A stretch of 64,000 nt of DNA from Trabulsiella odontotermitis (GCF_030053895.1 NZ_CP125781.1:2666001-2730000), one strand, 5' to 3'; shown: positions 6,921 to 16,145, numbered from the stretch's first letter. Translations and numbers: made by a program. Notes: generated by a model from the sequence alone, not told the origin.

Positions 6921-7793
6921 TCAGAAAGGTTCCCAAGTCGCAAACAGGCTGACCGCCAGTAACACCAGCGCGCCAAGCACAACTTCAGCCTGCGTGGTGA
7001 GAATAAACCACTGTTGCGCCCGTCCCCCGTTCGTGGAAAGTCGTGGCACCAGAACATACCTGTTCACCAGTGCAATTACCACCATCAGCGCCACCAGCGC
7101 ACATTTCGCTAACAGCATATCGCCATAGTCGGAATCCGAGATAAACGTTCCCTGAACCAGCCAGGCATTGATAATACCGGTAAGGATCACACCCGCCACG
7201 GCAAAATGCCCATAGCGCGAGAAACGCATCATGGTATCAATCGCCAGTTGTCGCCACTGGCCCTGCGTCAGACGCAGGCAGTAGAGGAATGGCAGCAGAC
7301 CGCCAAACCAGGCAGAAGCGCAGAGCAGATGCACCGCATGATTAAACCGCTGCGCGACACCGGGCAATCCCGCGTGCATTGCCGCATGGCCGATACCCGC
7401 CAGCAGGATGAGCTGAAAACCCAGCAGGAACAGCAAAAAGCGCATACTGCGTGCAGGCTTCAGCAGGAGGACAACCAGCGAGAGCCACGCCAGAATAATT
7501 TGCCACAGCCAGAGGTTGCCAAAGCGCGTTCCCATTACCGCCAGCCAGACATCAGGCCGGAAAACATCCTGCCAGCCGCCAGCCATCAATCCGCCCTGCA
7601 CCATCAGCATTAACGCTGTGCTGACAGCACTCACGGCGAGCGCAGCTCGCATGATCCTGCGAAAACGCCGCGACAGCAAAGGGCGCAGACGAGCTGGCGC
7701 CCACCAGCCACTGTACAGCGCACCACCAAATGCCACCATCAAAGTAGCAAAATGGATAAAGCGCAGTGCAACCCAGAAAGACGCCAGCATCAT
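6921..7793 (-). CDS. copD: CopD-like inner membrane copper protein (YebZ)
   Basis: A 290-residue polytopic membrane protein with about eight hydrophobic segments, beginning MMLASFWVALRFIHFATLMV. It belongs to the CopD/PcoD family, which is associated with copper transfer across the inner membrane together with periplasmic CopC. Histidines in the first helix and in GIGHAAMHAGL are conserved-type ligands. It starts directly after the copC stop, consistent with translational coupling. E. coli calls it YebZ. Direct proof of copper uptake in this family is limited. Confidence 0.9.
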   Translation of the reverse strand: MMLASFWVALRFIHFATLMVAFGGALYSGWWAPARLRPLLSRRFRRIMRAALAVSAVSTALMLMVQGGLMAGGWQDVFRPDVWLAVMGTRFGNLWLWQIILAWLSLVVLLLKPARSMRFLLFLLGFQLILLAGIGHAAMHAGLPGVAQRFNHAVHLLCASAWFGGLLPFLYCLRLTQGQWRQLAIDTMMRFSRYGHFAVAGVILTGIINAWLVQGTFISDSDYGDMLLAKCALVALMVVIALVNRYVLVPRLSTNGGRAQQWFILTTQAEVVLGALVLLAVSLFATWEPF

Positions 7794-8168
7794 TTATTTC
7801 ACACTGAAATGGTATTGCCCTTTCGTTTTGTGGCCGTCAACGGAAACGACGTGCCAGTCCACGGTATAGTTACCCGACGCCAGCGGTTGTTCGAGAGGAA
7901 CCACCAGTTGAGTATTGTTTTTGCCATTCACGGTGGCCGGCCCGGTAGCGACTTTTGCCTGTGCTGGTCCGGTAAGCGTGAGGCCGCTGAAATTCGCTTC
8001 CACGCCTTCAGAGAAAGTCAGCATCAGCTCGCGGGGAGTCTCTGGCGCCTGGCGGTCAGCCGCAGGTGACTGGTTTTTCAGATGCGCATGCGCCAGCGCG
8101 CCGGTGGTGGTCAGCAGGCTGACCAGAAGGGCTGACGTCTGCAGCAGTCGCGATGTGGTGGATCCCAT
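7794..8168 (-). CDS. copC: CopC-like periplasmic copper-binding protein (YobA)
   Basis: A 124-residue precursor. The signal sequence is followed by AHAHLKNQSPAAD, where the N-terminal His is the canonical copper ligand of the CopC beta-barrel. DWHVVSVDGHKTKGQYHFSV at the C-terminus supplies the other conserved Asp/His pattern. The ATG at 8168 is preferred because AAGGA lies 9 nt upstream; the ATG at 8177 directly abuts that site. It is the first gene of copC-copD-yebY and divergent from holE. In E. coli it is called YobA. Confidence 0.9.
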   Translation of the reverse strand: MGSTTSRLLQTSALLVSLLTTTGALAHAHLKNQSPAADRQAPETPRELMLTFSEGVEANFSGLTLTGPAQAKVATGPATVNGKNNTQLVVPLEQPLASGNYTVDWHVVSVDGHKTKGQYHFSVK

Positions 8169-8304
8169 ATTCTTCATTCCTTTTTGTTATACATGCCGGA
8201 CAGAGAATAACCTCGTATAATGCGGGAGTCGAGACTCCCTTGCCCGGACTTGTTATTCTTCGCCACTCCGGGTAATTTCTGCGTCGTAAAAAGAGGAGAA
8301 CGCT

Positions 8305-8535
8305 GTGTACGCGAATCTGGCAAAACTTCCCCAGGAAGAGATGGATAAAATCAACGTTGACCTGGCTGCCGCCGGGGTGGTGTTTAAAGAGCGTTATAAC
8401 ATGCCGGTTGTGGCAGAAGTGGTTGAGCGTGAACAGCCTGAGCATCTGCGCAACTGGTTTCGCGAACGGCTGATCGCGCACCGACTGGCATCTGTTTCTC
8501 TCTCCCGCCTGCCCTATGAGCCGAAAATAAAGTAA
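8305..8535 (+). CDS. holE: DNA polymerase III theta subunit
   Basis: A 76-residue protein nearly identical to E. coli HolE. The core VDLAAAGVVFKERYNMPV and the end FRERLIAHRLASVSLSRLPYEPK are conserved. Theta binds the epsilon proofreading subunit in the polymerase III core and mildly stabilises it. Translation starts at GTG 8305 with AGAGGAG at 8292-8298; E. coli uses ATG here. It is monocistronic on the + strand and is followed by a relic of the next E. coli gene, yobB. Confidence 0.95.
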   Translation: MYANLAKLPQEEMDKINVDLAAAGVVFKERYNMPVVAEVVEREQPEHLRNWFRERLIAHRLASVSLSRLPYEPKIK

Positions 8536-8542
8536 TCCTTAC

Positions 8543-8668
8543 TACCAGTTACGCTTTATCGACGCCGCTGCGGCGGCATTGCGTGAAGTGTTTTTCTTCC
8601 CTGAATTATCGCTGACCGGGCAAAAGCATGCCGAGGGTTGGCAAGGCGACATCATTCCTTTACGCTAA
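8543..8668 (+). pseudogene. yobB: internally deleted yobB (carbon-nitrogen hydrolase) relic
   Basis: In E. coli yobB, a nitrilase-superfamily protein of about 218 residues, lies between holE and exoX. Here an open 41-codon stretch in the same place reads YQLRFIDAAAAALREVFFFP, then ELSLTG, which is the nitrilase N-terminal FPELxLTG signature. It jumps straight to what looks like a C-terminus, HAEGWQGDIIPLR and stop. No start codon precedes it. The catalytic Lys and Cys regions are missing, so an in-frame deletion removed most of the gene. Confidence 0.65.
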
Positions 8669-8692
8669 CCCTTTTCAGGCCAGGAGTGAGCC

Positions 8693-9352
8693 ATGCTGCG
8701 CGTTATTGATACGGAAACCTGCGGTCTGCAAGGCGGGATTGTCGAAATTGCCTCTGTGGACGTTGTTGATGGTGTCATTACCAACCCGATGAGCCATCTC
8801 GTGCGCCCGGACCGCCCTATCAGCCCGCAGGCGATGGCGATCCACCGTATTACCGAAGCAATGGTTGCCGACAAGCCATGGATTGAAGAGATCGTTCCGC
8901 ATTATCAGGGCTGCGCATGGTATGTGGCGCACAACGCCAGTTTTGACAGCCGGGTATTGCCGGAGATGCACGGCGAATGGATTTGCACCATGAAGCTGGC
9001 GCGTCGGCTGTGGCCTGGCATCAAATACAGCAATATGGCGCTGTATAAATCCCGCAAGCTCAGCGTGACGCCGCCGCCCGGCCTGCATCATCACCGCGCG
9101 CTGTATGACTGCTATATCACCGCCGCTCTGCTCATCGACATCATGAATGTTTCCGGCTGGACGCCTGACGAAATGGCGGATATTACCGGGCGTCCGGGTC
9201 TGATTACCACCTTTAGTTTTGGCAAATACCGTGGTAAACCGGTTGCCGAAGTGGCGCAGGACGATCCCGGCTATCTGCGCTGGTTGTTCAATAACCTGGA
9301 TCGGATGAGCCCGGAACTGCGCTTAACGCTCAGGCATTATCTGGGGGAATGA
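8693..9352 (+). CDS. exoX: exodeoxyribonuclease X
   Basis: A 219-residue DnaQ-superfamily 3'-5' exonuclease used in mismatch repair excision and UV repair. The DEDDh motifs are visible: IDTETCG (Exo I, residues 5-11), AHNASFDSR (Exo II, near residue 80) and HHHRALYD (Exo III, near residue 130). The C-terminal part (TFSFGKYRGKPVAEVA onward) is the family-specific extension. Length equals that of E. coli ExoX. It is convergent with ptrB, whose stop is immediately adjacent. Confidence 0.95.
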   Translation: MLRVIDTETCGLQGGIVEIASVDVVDGVITNPMSHLVRPDRPISPQAMAIHRITEAMVADKPWIEEIVPHYQGCAWYVAHNASFDSRVLPEMHGEWICTMKLARRLWPGIKYSNMALYKSRKLSVTPPPGLHHHRALYDCYITAALLIDIMNVSGWTPDEMADITGRPGLITTFSFGKYRGKPVAEVAQDDPGYLRWLFNNLDRMSPELRLTLRHYLGE

Positions 9353-11413
9353 TTATTCCGCCGCATGACCCGGCAGCGTCTCCTGCGCCAGCGCGATCAG
9401 AAAGGTATATTCCATTGCCACGCCTTCATAGCTTTTGAATCGCCCGGATTTCCCGCCGTGGCCGGAATCCATGTCCGTGCAGAGCAACAGCAGGTTCTCG
9501 TCCGTTTTTAGCTCGCGCAGCTTTGCCACCCATTTCGCGGGCTCCCAGTACTGCACCTGCGAATCATGCAGGCCGGTCGTCACCAGCAAGTGCGGATACG
9601 CTTTCGCCTCGACGTTATCGTAAGGGCTGTAGCTTTTCATGTAGTGGTAGTATTCCGCATTCTTCGGATCGCCCCACTCTTCAAATTCACCGGTAGTCAG
9701 GGGGATGGATTCATCCAGCATGGTGGTCAGCACATCGACAAACGGCACCTGGGCGATAACTCCCCGGAACAGCGATGGCCGCTGATTAATCACTGCCCCC
9801 ATCAGCAGACCGCCCGCGCTGCCGCCCATGCCAAAACAGAGATCCGGATGACCATACCCTTGCGCCAGCAACGCATCGCAGACATCCAGATAATCATTGA
9901 AAGTATTTTTCTTGCACAGGAATTTGCCGTCTTCATACCATTTCTGACCCAACTCGCCGCCACCGCGAATATGGGCGATCGCGAAGACAAATCCCCGGTC
10001 AAGCAGACTCAGACGGCTGGTACTGAAATCCGCATCCATACTCGAGCCGTAAGAGCCATAGCCGTATACCAGCAGCGGATTGCTGCCTTTGCGAAAATGT
10101 GCTTTGTGATAAACCAGCGACACAGGCACTTCCACCCCATCGCGCGCATTCACCCACAGGTGTTCACTGCGGTAGACGCTGCTGTCAAACCCTTTCACTT
10201 CCTGCTGTTTCAGCACCCGTCGTTCGCCGGTATCCATATCCAGCTCAAACAGCGTGTCGGGCGTGGTCATCGACGAATAGCCATAGCGCAGGCGTGAGGT
10301 CTCCGGTTCCGGGTTGTAGGCAAGCCAGGTGACATAAGCGGGATCGTCAAAGGCGATACCGGTCACTTCGCGCGTTTTACGGTTGATTTGCCGCAGGCTG
10401 GTTAACCCTCGCTGGCGTTCTTCAACCACCAGCCAGTCGGTAAACAGCGTAAAGCCTTCCAGCATCACTTCATCGCGCGCGGGGATCAGTGTCTCCCACT
10501 GCCCTTCATCACGCACCGTGGAGCGGTACAGGCCGAAATTCTTGCCATCGCGGTTGGATCGCACATAAAAACGGTGCTGATAGTGGTCGAGGCTGTACTC
10601 ATGATCTTTGCGTCGCGGGAGAAAAACTGTTGGCTGCGCATCCGGCAGCTCAGCGTCCAGCAGCAAAACTTCACTGGTCGTGGCGCTGGCTAAATAGATC
10701 AGCACAAAGTGGCGCGACGTGGTTTTATGCAGGCTGACGTAAAAAGTCTCATCATGCTCTTCGTACACCAGTGCATCACTCGCCATCGGCGTGCCGACGG
10801 TGTGCCGCCACACCTGATACGGCAGCAGCGTGACCGGATGTTTACGCACGTAATAGAGCGTCATAGAGTCATTGCCCCAGACCACATCCGGCGTGACATT
10901 ATCCAGCAGTTCGGGATACCAGTTACCGCTCACAAGATTTTTCAGCCGCAGCCCGTATTGTCGCCGCGAAAGATAGTCTTCCGCCAGCGCCATAATGGTG
11001 TTATCGGGCGAAATCGCCATGCTGCCGAGGGTATAAAACTCGCTATGCGCGGCGCGCTGGTTGGCATCAAGAAGCTCTTCCCATTCCTCCCACTCCGCTT
11101 TAATCGCTGACTGTCGCTGATAGATGGCGTACTCGCACCCCGGTTCATAACGATACCGGTAGCGGTAACCGTTGCGGATATAAGGGGCAGAGATCTCCTG
11201 CTGCGGGATGCGGTCGACAATCTCTTTGAGCACCCGATCCTGCAGGGCACTCTGGGAATCCATCACCTGTCGGCCATAGTCGTTTTCCTGTTTCAGGTAC
11301 TCAAGCACTTCCGGCTGCGAACGGGAGTCGTCACGCAGCCAGTAGTAATTATCGATTCGTGTGTCACCATGTAAAGTCATGGCGTGAGGGCGTTTTTTCG
11401 CTTTGGGTAACAT
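9353..11413 (-). CDS. ptrB: oligopeptidase B (protease II)
   Basis: A cytoplasmic serine peptidase of family S9A that cleaves oligopeptides after Lys and Arg. An N-terminal beta-propeller (HAMTLHGDTRIDNYYWLRDD) precedes a C-terminal alpha/beta hydrolase with nucleophile GMGGSAGGLLMG and catalytic His in DMDSGHGGKSG. The start at 11413 (MLPKAKKRPHAM) gives 686 residues, the length I recall for E. coli PtrB. An upstream in-frame ATG at 11437 has its only purine-rich stretch touching the codon. Neither start has a strong ribosome site. It is monocistronic. Confidence 0.93.
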   Translation of the reverse strand: MLPKAKKRPHAMTLHGDTRIDNYYWLRDDSRSQPEVLEYLKQENDYGRQVMDSQSALQDRVLKEIVDRIPQQEISAPYIRNGYRYRYRYEPGCEYAIYQRQSAIKAEWEEWEELLDANQRAAHSEFYTLGSMAISPDNTIMALAEDYLSRRQYGLRLKNLVSGNWYPELLDNVTPDVVWGNDSMTLYYVRKHPVTLLPYQVWRHTVGTPMASDALVYEEHDETFYVSLHKTTSRHFVLIYLASATTSEVLLLDAELPDAQPTVFLPRRKDHEYSLDHYQHRFYVRSNRDGKNFGLYRSTVRDEGQWETLIPARDEVMLEGFTLFTDWLVVEERQRGLTSLRQINRKTREVTGIAFDDPAYVTWLAYNPEPETSRLRYGYSSMTTPDTLFELDMDTGERRVLKQQEVKGFDSSVYRSEHLWVNARDGVEVPVSLVYHKAHFRKGSNPLLVYGYGSYGSSMDADFSTSRLSLLDRGFVFAIAHIRGGGELGQKWYEDGKFLCKKNTFNDYLDVCDALLAQGYGHPDLCFGMGGSAGGLLMGAVINQRPSLFRGVIAQVPFVDVLTTMLDESIPLTTGEFEEWGDPKNAEYYHYMKSYSPYDNVEAKAYPHLLVTTGLHDSQVQYWEPAKWVAKLRELKTDENLLLLCTDMDSGHGGKSGRFKSYEGVAMEYTFLIALAQETLPGHAAE

Positions 11414-11492
11414 CGCTTTGTACTTTTTATTCCACATCCTTTAAGGGTGGCAAAAGTCAGCGATGATGCAAGCGAAACATGTCACGGAACCG

Positions 11493-12146
11493 TTAAAGTG
11501 CCTGTTTTTGTTGCTGAAGATCCTGTTCGATGCTTGTACGAACGTCCTGCGGGATGTTTAACGCATCGCCAAGCGCGTTCAGATAACTGCGTTCCATAAA
11601 ATGATCGATGTCGATGGCGGCACAACTGAGGAAGTAGAGTTCCAGCGCCTCCTCTTCATTCTGCACATCGCGCGCCAGCAGTTGCGGGTCGAGCGGTTGT
11701 TCGATGGCCTGCGCCACCAGCGCCCTGCCTTGCGCCTCAACACCCGCTTCGCGCATCTGTTGTTCAATCGCCGCACGCTCTTTGTCGTCAATGTGCCCGT
11801 CGCTTTTTGCCGCAAACACCAGTGCCAGGATCAAGCGCCCGGTACGCGCATCCAGAGAGGCGGGTTGAGCTTCAGGCACTGGTGCTGTCTGCGTAGCGCC
11901 GCCCATTCGATCTTTATATTTGTTCCACAGCACCGTTCCGGCAATCGCGCCACCGCCTGCCAGCAACGCACTGGTGCCATATTTCGCCAGCAGTTTGCGC
12001 GACGACTTGCTGGAAAGCAAAAGCCCTGCCAGCCCGCCCAGCGCACCAGGAACCAGCAGTTTGCTTAACCCCTGATCGCCACCGGTGGAGGCGGTGCCGC
12101 TGTTTTGCCCCAGTAACGACTGCAATTGATTTAACCAGTTAGACAT
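11493..12146 (-). CDS. yebE: YebE, DUF533 inner membrane protein
   Basis: A 217-residue protein matching E. coli YebE. The N-terminal MSNWLNQLQSLLGQ is followed by a glycine-rich membrane stretch (LLVPGALGGLAGLLLSS and LLAGGGAIAGTVLW), then a helical DUF533/TerB-like C-terminus (ARTGRLILALVFAAKSDGHI, EERAAIEQQ-type acidic repeats). In E. coli yebE responds to envelope stress through CpxR. Its function is unknown. In E. coli yebF and yebG lie between yebE and purT; both are absent here. Confidence 0.9.
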   Translation of the reverse strand: MSNWLNQLQSLLGQNSGTASTGGDQGLSKLLVPGALGGLAGLLLSSKSSRKLLAKYGTSALLAGGGAIAGTVLWNKYKDRMGGATQTAPVPEAQPASLDARTGRLILALVFAAKSDGHIDDKERAAIEQQMREAGVEAQGRALVAQAIEQPLDPQLLARDVQNEEEALELYFLSCAAIDIDHFMERSYLNALGDALNIPQDVRTSIEQDLQQQKQAL

Positions 12147-12258
12147 TTTTCACCCCGAAATGGACAAACGTAATCCACAGAATAAACACGGACTTGTCAG
12201 GAAATGTCTGTTCCGGCTAAAGAAGCGCAAATAAGTCATGCCGTGGTCAGCAAGACAG

Positions 12259-12274
12259 ACGCAAACGTTTTCGT
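12259..12274. promoter_or_regulatory. PurR operator in the purT promoter
   Basis: ACGCAAACGTTTTCGT is a perfect match to the PurR box consensus. It overlaps the region just before a TATAAT -10 element at 12276-12281, so PurR with hypoxanthine or guanine would block purT transcription. Confidence 0.9.
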
Positions 12275-12312
12275 CTATAATGCGCCATCGCTTTTTACCT
12301 CGGATAAACGTT

Positions 12313-13491
12313 ATGACTTTATTAGGAACGGCGCTGCGCCCTTCAGCCACGCGCGTGATGTTGTTAGGTTCTGGAGAACTGGGTAAAGAAGTCGCTATCG
12401 AGTGCCAGCGACTGGGCCTGGAAGTGATCGCGGTCGACCGTTATGCCGATGCCCCGGCGATGCACGTCGCGCATCGTTCGCACGTCATTAATATGCTTGA
12501 TGGCAACGCCCTGAAAGCGCTGGTTGAGCAGGAAAAACCCGATTTTGTCGTGCCTGAGATCGAAGCTATCGCCACCGATATGCTCATCGAACTGGAGGCG
12601 GCCGGGCAGAATGTGGTCCCCTGCGCCCGCGCGGCGAAACTGACCATGAACCGGGAAGGCATTCGCCGCCTTGCCGCCGAAGAACTGGCGTTGCCGACCT
12701 CCCCCTATCGTTTTGCTGACAGCGAAACCGCGTTCAGAGACGCGGTGGACGCGATTGGATACCCCTGCATTGTCAAACCAGTCATGAGCTCGTCCGGCAA
12801 GGGCCAGAGTTTTATTCGCTCTGCTGCGCAGTTGAGTGATGCCTGGCAGTATGCCCAACAGGGCGGCCGTGCCGGTGCCGGGCGCGTGATCGTTGAAGGG
12901 GTGGTGAATTTTGATTTCGAAATCACTCTGCTCACCGTCAGCGCCATTGATGGCGTTCATTTCTGTTCGCCGATCGGCCATCGTCAGGAAGATGGCGATT
13001 ACCGTGAATCCTGGCAACCGCAACAGATGAGCCCGCTGGCGCAGGCGCGCGCCGAAGAGATCGCCCGTAAAGTGGTACTGGCGCTTGGCGGTTACGGCTT
13101 GTTTGGCGTTGAGTTGTTTGTTTGCGGCGACGACGTCATTTTCAGCGAAGTCTCCCCGCGCCCGCACGACACCGGTATGGTGACGTTGATTTCTCAGGAT
13201 CTGTCAGAGTTTGCCCTGCACGTTCGTGCGTTTCTTGGTCTGCCCGTTGGCGGCATCCGTCAGTACGGGCCATCGGCGTCTGCCGTCATCCTGCCCCGGT
13301 TGACCAGCCAGAACGTTACCTTTGATAACGTGCAGGCGGCGGTTGGCGCTGGGGTGCAACTGCGTCTGTTTGGTAAGCCGGACATTGACGGTTCGCGTCG
13401 CTTAGGTGTGGCGCTGGCCGTGGCGGAAAATGCTGAGCAGGCGGTGGCGCTCGCCAAAACGGCGGCGGCGTCTGTGGTCGTGAAAGGGTAA
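12313..13491 (+). CDS. purT: formate-dependent GAR transformylase (PurT)
   Basis: A 392-residue ATP-grasp enzyme that formylates glycinamide ribonucleotide using formate and ATP, a folate-independent alternative to PurN in purine synthesis. N-terminal VMLLGSGELGKEVAIECQR is the nucleotide-binding start. The ATP-grasp core includes PCIVKPVMSSSGKGQSFI and EVSPRPHDTGMVTL. ATG 12313 (MTLLGTALRP) matches the E. coli length; the longer frame from 12238 would run through the promoter and PurR box. It is monocistronic and convergent with eda across a shared hairpin. Confidence 0.97.
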   Translation: MTLLGTALRPSATRVMLLGSGELGKEVAIECQRLGLEVIAVDRYADAPAMHVAHRSHVINMLDGNALKALVEQEKPDFVVPEIEAIATDMLIELEAAGQNVVPCARAAKLTMNREGIRRLAAEELALPTSPYRFADSETAFRDAVDAIGYPCIVKPVMSSSGKGQSFIRSAAQLSDAWQYAQQGGRAGAGRVIVEGVVNFDFEITLLTVSAIDGVHFCSPIGHRQEDGDYRESWQPQQMSPLAQARAEEIARKVVLALGGYGLFGVELFVCGDDVIFSEVSPRPHDTGMVTLISQDLSEFALHVRAFLGLPVGGIRQYGPSASAVILPRLTSQNVTFDNVQAAVGAGVQLRLFGKPDIDGSRRLGVALAVAENAEQAVALAKTAAASVVVKG

Positions 13492-13498
13492 TAAAAAC

Positions 13499-13523
13499 GC
13501 CCGGTGGCGCAACGCTACCGGGC
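13499..13523. terminator. REP-like hairpin between purT and eda
   Basis: GCCCGGT (13499-13505) pairs with ACCGGGC (13517-13523) around GGCGCAACGCT. The core resembles enterobacterial REP elements. A or T runs on both sides suggest that it ends both convergent transcripts. Confidence 0.65.
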
Positions 13524-13536
13524 TATTTGCGGAAAC

Positions 13537-14175
13537 TTACTTCGCGCCGTCTACCGCTTCGCGCGCCAGTTTCGTAATACGATCCCAGTCACCCGCTTCC
13601 AGCGCATCTGCCGGAACCAGCCAGGATCCGCCGATGCACAGCACGCTTTTCAGCGCCAGGTAATCACGGTAGTTCGCCGGAGAAATACCACCGGTTGGGC
13701 AGAAACGGATGTTACTGAACGGACCGGCAATCGCCTGCAGCGCTTTCACGCCGCCGTTGGCTTCCGCCGGGAAGAATTTAAATTCTTTCAGACCGTAATC
13801 CATGCCCAGCATCAGTTCAGAAACGGTGCTGATACCTGGGATCAGCGGAATGGTGCCTTCCGTTGCCGCTTTCAGCAGCGGCTCAGTCAGACCCGGGCTG
13901 ATGGCGAACTGCGCGCCAGCGTCCGTCACGTCTTTCAGTTGTTTGACGTTGGTGACGGTACCCGCACCGATGATCGCGTCAGGCACTTCTTTGGCAATGG
14001 CGCGGATCGCGTCAAGCGCACAGTCGGTACGCAGAGTCACTTCCAGTACGCGGACACCACCGGCAACCAGCGCTTTCGCCATCGGCACCGCATGTTCCAG
14101 TTTTTTCACTACGATAACCGGTACTACAGGCCCGTTGGTCAGGATTGCTTCTGCTGTTGTTTTCCAGTTTTTCAT
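13537..14175 (-). CDS. eda: KDPG/KHG aldolase
   Basis: A 212-residue TIM-barrel class I aldolase that splits 2-keto-3-deoxy-6-phosphogluconate into pyruvate and glyceraldehyde 3-phosphate. The Schiff-base lysine is in LKEFKFFPAEANGG, the active-site glutamate region is RVLEVTLRTD, and the phosphate-binding motif is CPTGGIS. It follows edd by 39 bp on the same strand, forming the edd-eda Entner-Doudoroff operon. Sequence is almost identical to E. coli Eda. Confidence 0.97.
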   Translation of the reverse strand: MKNWKTTAEAILTNGPVVPVIVVKKLEHAVPMAKALVAGGVRVLEVTLRTDCALDAIRAIAKEVPDAIIGAGTVTNVKQLKDVTDAGAQFAISPGLTEPLLKAATEGTIPLIPGISTVSELMLGMDYGLKEFKFFPAEANGGVKALQAIAGPFSNIRFCPTGGISPANYRDYLALKSVLCIGGSWLVPADALEAGDWDRITKLAREAVDGAK

Positions 14176-14214
14176 CAGAGTTTTTCTCTCGCCAGATCGA
14201 TAATTCTTGTCGTC

Positions 14215-16026
14215 TTAAAACGTGATGCAGGTTGCACCCTGCTCTGCGCCGGACAGTTTTTCACGCAGTGCGCCAAACAGTTCGCGGCCGGTACCTGTGC
14301 GCGAGGCGCTCAGGTCAGGAATATGCGGCTGACGGGCAGCCAGTTCGGCGTCATCCACCAGCAGCGTCAGTTCGCCGGTCTGCCCGTTAACACGGATCAT
14401 GTCGCCGTCGCGGACTTTGGCTAACAGACCGCCATCGTACGCTTCCGGGGTGACGTGGATAGCTGACGGCACTTTGCCTGATGCGCCGGAAAGTCGCCCG
14501 TCGGTCACTAACGCTATTTTGAAACGGCGGTCCAATAATACACCTAAAGGCGGCATAAGTTTATGTAATTCTGGCATGCCGTTCGCTTTTGGTCCCTGAT
14601 GGCGCACCACGACGACACAGTCTTTGTCCAGCAACCCGGCTTCAAAGGCAGGCAGCACGTCATGCTGGCTCTCAAAGACCACCGCAGGTGCTTCGATAAC
14701 CTGGTTCTCTACCGGCACAGCAGAGGTTTTCATCACCGCGCGGCCAAGGTTGCCACTGAGCACTTTGGTGCCGCCATGGTGTGAGAACGGTTTGTCGAAC
14801 GAGGCGATGATGTCGCTGTCGAGCGAGGCAGCCGCCCCTTCGCGCCACTCCAGCTCGCCGTTGTTCAGCCACGGCTCCATGGTATAGCGTGACAGGCCAA
14901 AGCCCGCCACGGTGTTGACGTCTTCATGCAGCAGACCGCCTTTCAGCAGTTCGCGCACCAGCACCGGTACGCCACCCGCCGCCTGGAAATGGTTGATATC
15001 CGCCGGGCCGTTCGGATAGAGACGTGCCATTAACGGGACCACATCGGAAAGTTCAGAGAAGTCGTCCCAGTTGATGATAATACCCGCCGCGCGGGCCATC
15101 GCCACCAGATGCATGGTGTGGTTCGTCGAGCCGCCGGTCGCCAGCAGCGCAACGATGCCATTGACCACTACTTTTTCATCAAATAACTGACCGAGCGGCA
15201 TCCATTCGTTGCCATTGCCAGTCATGCGAGTCACCTGACGCGCGGCGGCAGCCGTTAACGCTTCGCGCAGCGGCGCATCCGGGTGAACAAACGACGAGCC
15301 CGGCAGTTGCATGCCCATAAACTCGACGACCATCTGGTTAGTGTTCGCCGTGCCATAGAAAGTGCAGGTCCCCGGCGCGTGATACGACGCCGCTTCAGAC
15401 TCCAGCAGCGCCATGCGGTCAACTTTACCTTCCGCATACAACTGACGGATGCGCACTTTTTCTTTGTTGGGCAGACCGCTGGCCATCGGGCCGGACGGAA
15501 TAAAAATAGACGGCAAATGACCAAACGACAGCGCAGCCATCGCCAGACCCGGGACGATTTTGTCGCACACGCCGAGATACAGTGCGCCGTCGAACATGTT
15601 ATGAGAAAGCCCCACTGCCGCCGACATGGCGATCACTTCGCGGCTCAACAGAGACAGTTCCATACCGTCCTGTCCTTGCGTCACGCCGTCGCACATGGCT
15701 GGCACCCCACCCGCCACCTGGCCGACGGCGTTCGCGCTGTGCAGCGCTTTACGAATGATATCCGGGTAGTGTTCGTACGGCTGATGCGCCGAGAGCATAT
15801 CGTTATAGGAGGTAATGATAGCGATATTGTTACGCAGCATGCTTTTCAGCGCGGCTTTATCGTCCGGCTGGCAGGCAGCAAAACCGTGCGCCAGGTTTCC
15901 GCAGGCCAGTTGAGAACGATGCACCGTCGTCGTCTTCGCCTGGTGGATCCGTTCGAGGTACGCCGCGCGGGTCTCTCGCGAGCGGTCAATAATTCGCTTT
16001 GTTACGCGTAACATTATCGGGTTCAT
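14215..16026 (-). CDS. edd: 6-phosphogluconate dehydratase
   Basis: A 603-residue IlvD/Edd-family iron-sulfur dehydratase converting 6-phosphogluconate to KDPG. Family motifs seen include GGVPAMCDGVTQGQDGMELS, NMFDGALYLGVCDKIVPG and GPMASGLPNKEKVR. The cysteines of the Fe-S cluster appear in AMCDGVTQG and GTCTFYGTANTNQ. The frame is full length and starts MNPIMLRVTKR. It is the first gene of edd-eda. A GntR operator lies about 190 bp upstream, consistent with gluconate induction. Confidence 0.97.
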   Translation of the reverse strand: MNPIMLRVTKRIIDRSRETRAAYLERIHQAKTTTVHRSQLACGNLAHGFAACQPDDKAALKSMLRNNIAIITSYNDMLSAHQPYEHYPDIIRKALHSANAVGQVAGGVPAMCDGVTQGQDGMELSLLSREVIAMSAAVGLSHNMFDGALYLGVCDKIVPGLAMAALSFGHLPSIFIPSGPMASGLPNKEKVRIRQLYAEGKVDRMALLESEAASYHAPGTCTFYGTANTNQMVVEFMGMQLPGSSFVHPDAPLREALTAAAARQVTRMTGNGNEWMPLGQLFDEKVVVNGIVALLATGGSTNHTMHLVAMARAAGIIINWDDFSELSDVVPLMARLYPNGPADINHFQAAGGVPVLVRELLKGGLLHEDVNTVAGFGLSRYTMEPWLNNGELEWREGAAASLDSDIIASFDKPFSHHGGTKVLSGNLGRAVMKTSAVPVENQVIEAPAVVFESQHDVLPAFEAGLLDKDCVVVVRHQGPKANGMPELHKLMPPLGVLLDRRFKIALVTDGRLSGASGKVPSAIHVTPEAYDGGLLAKVRDGDMIRVNGQTGELTLLVDDAELAARQPHIPDLSASRTGTGRELFGALREKLSGAEQGATCITF

Positions 16027-16145
16027 AGAAGCTCCTCAAATTTATCTGTCCGGGCTGCGGGATTAACAAGACAGTCAGTAATGTTTAACAATGCTGAAAC
16101 GCTTGAATGCCGGAGCTCAGGGGCAAAATCGCTTCAGTCAGTGTA

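Noticed and set aside
9566..10297. 243-codon + frame antisense to ptrB
   Set aside because: It is a shadow of a GC-rich conserved gene, with no ribosome site and no domain.
12364..13167. 267-codon - frame antisense to purT
   Set aside because: Antisense shadow; purT is conserved end to end.
13504..14424. 306-codon + frame antisense to eda and edd
   Set aside because: Composition is typical of antisense reading (R, Q, H, F rich), and it covers two real genes.
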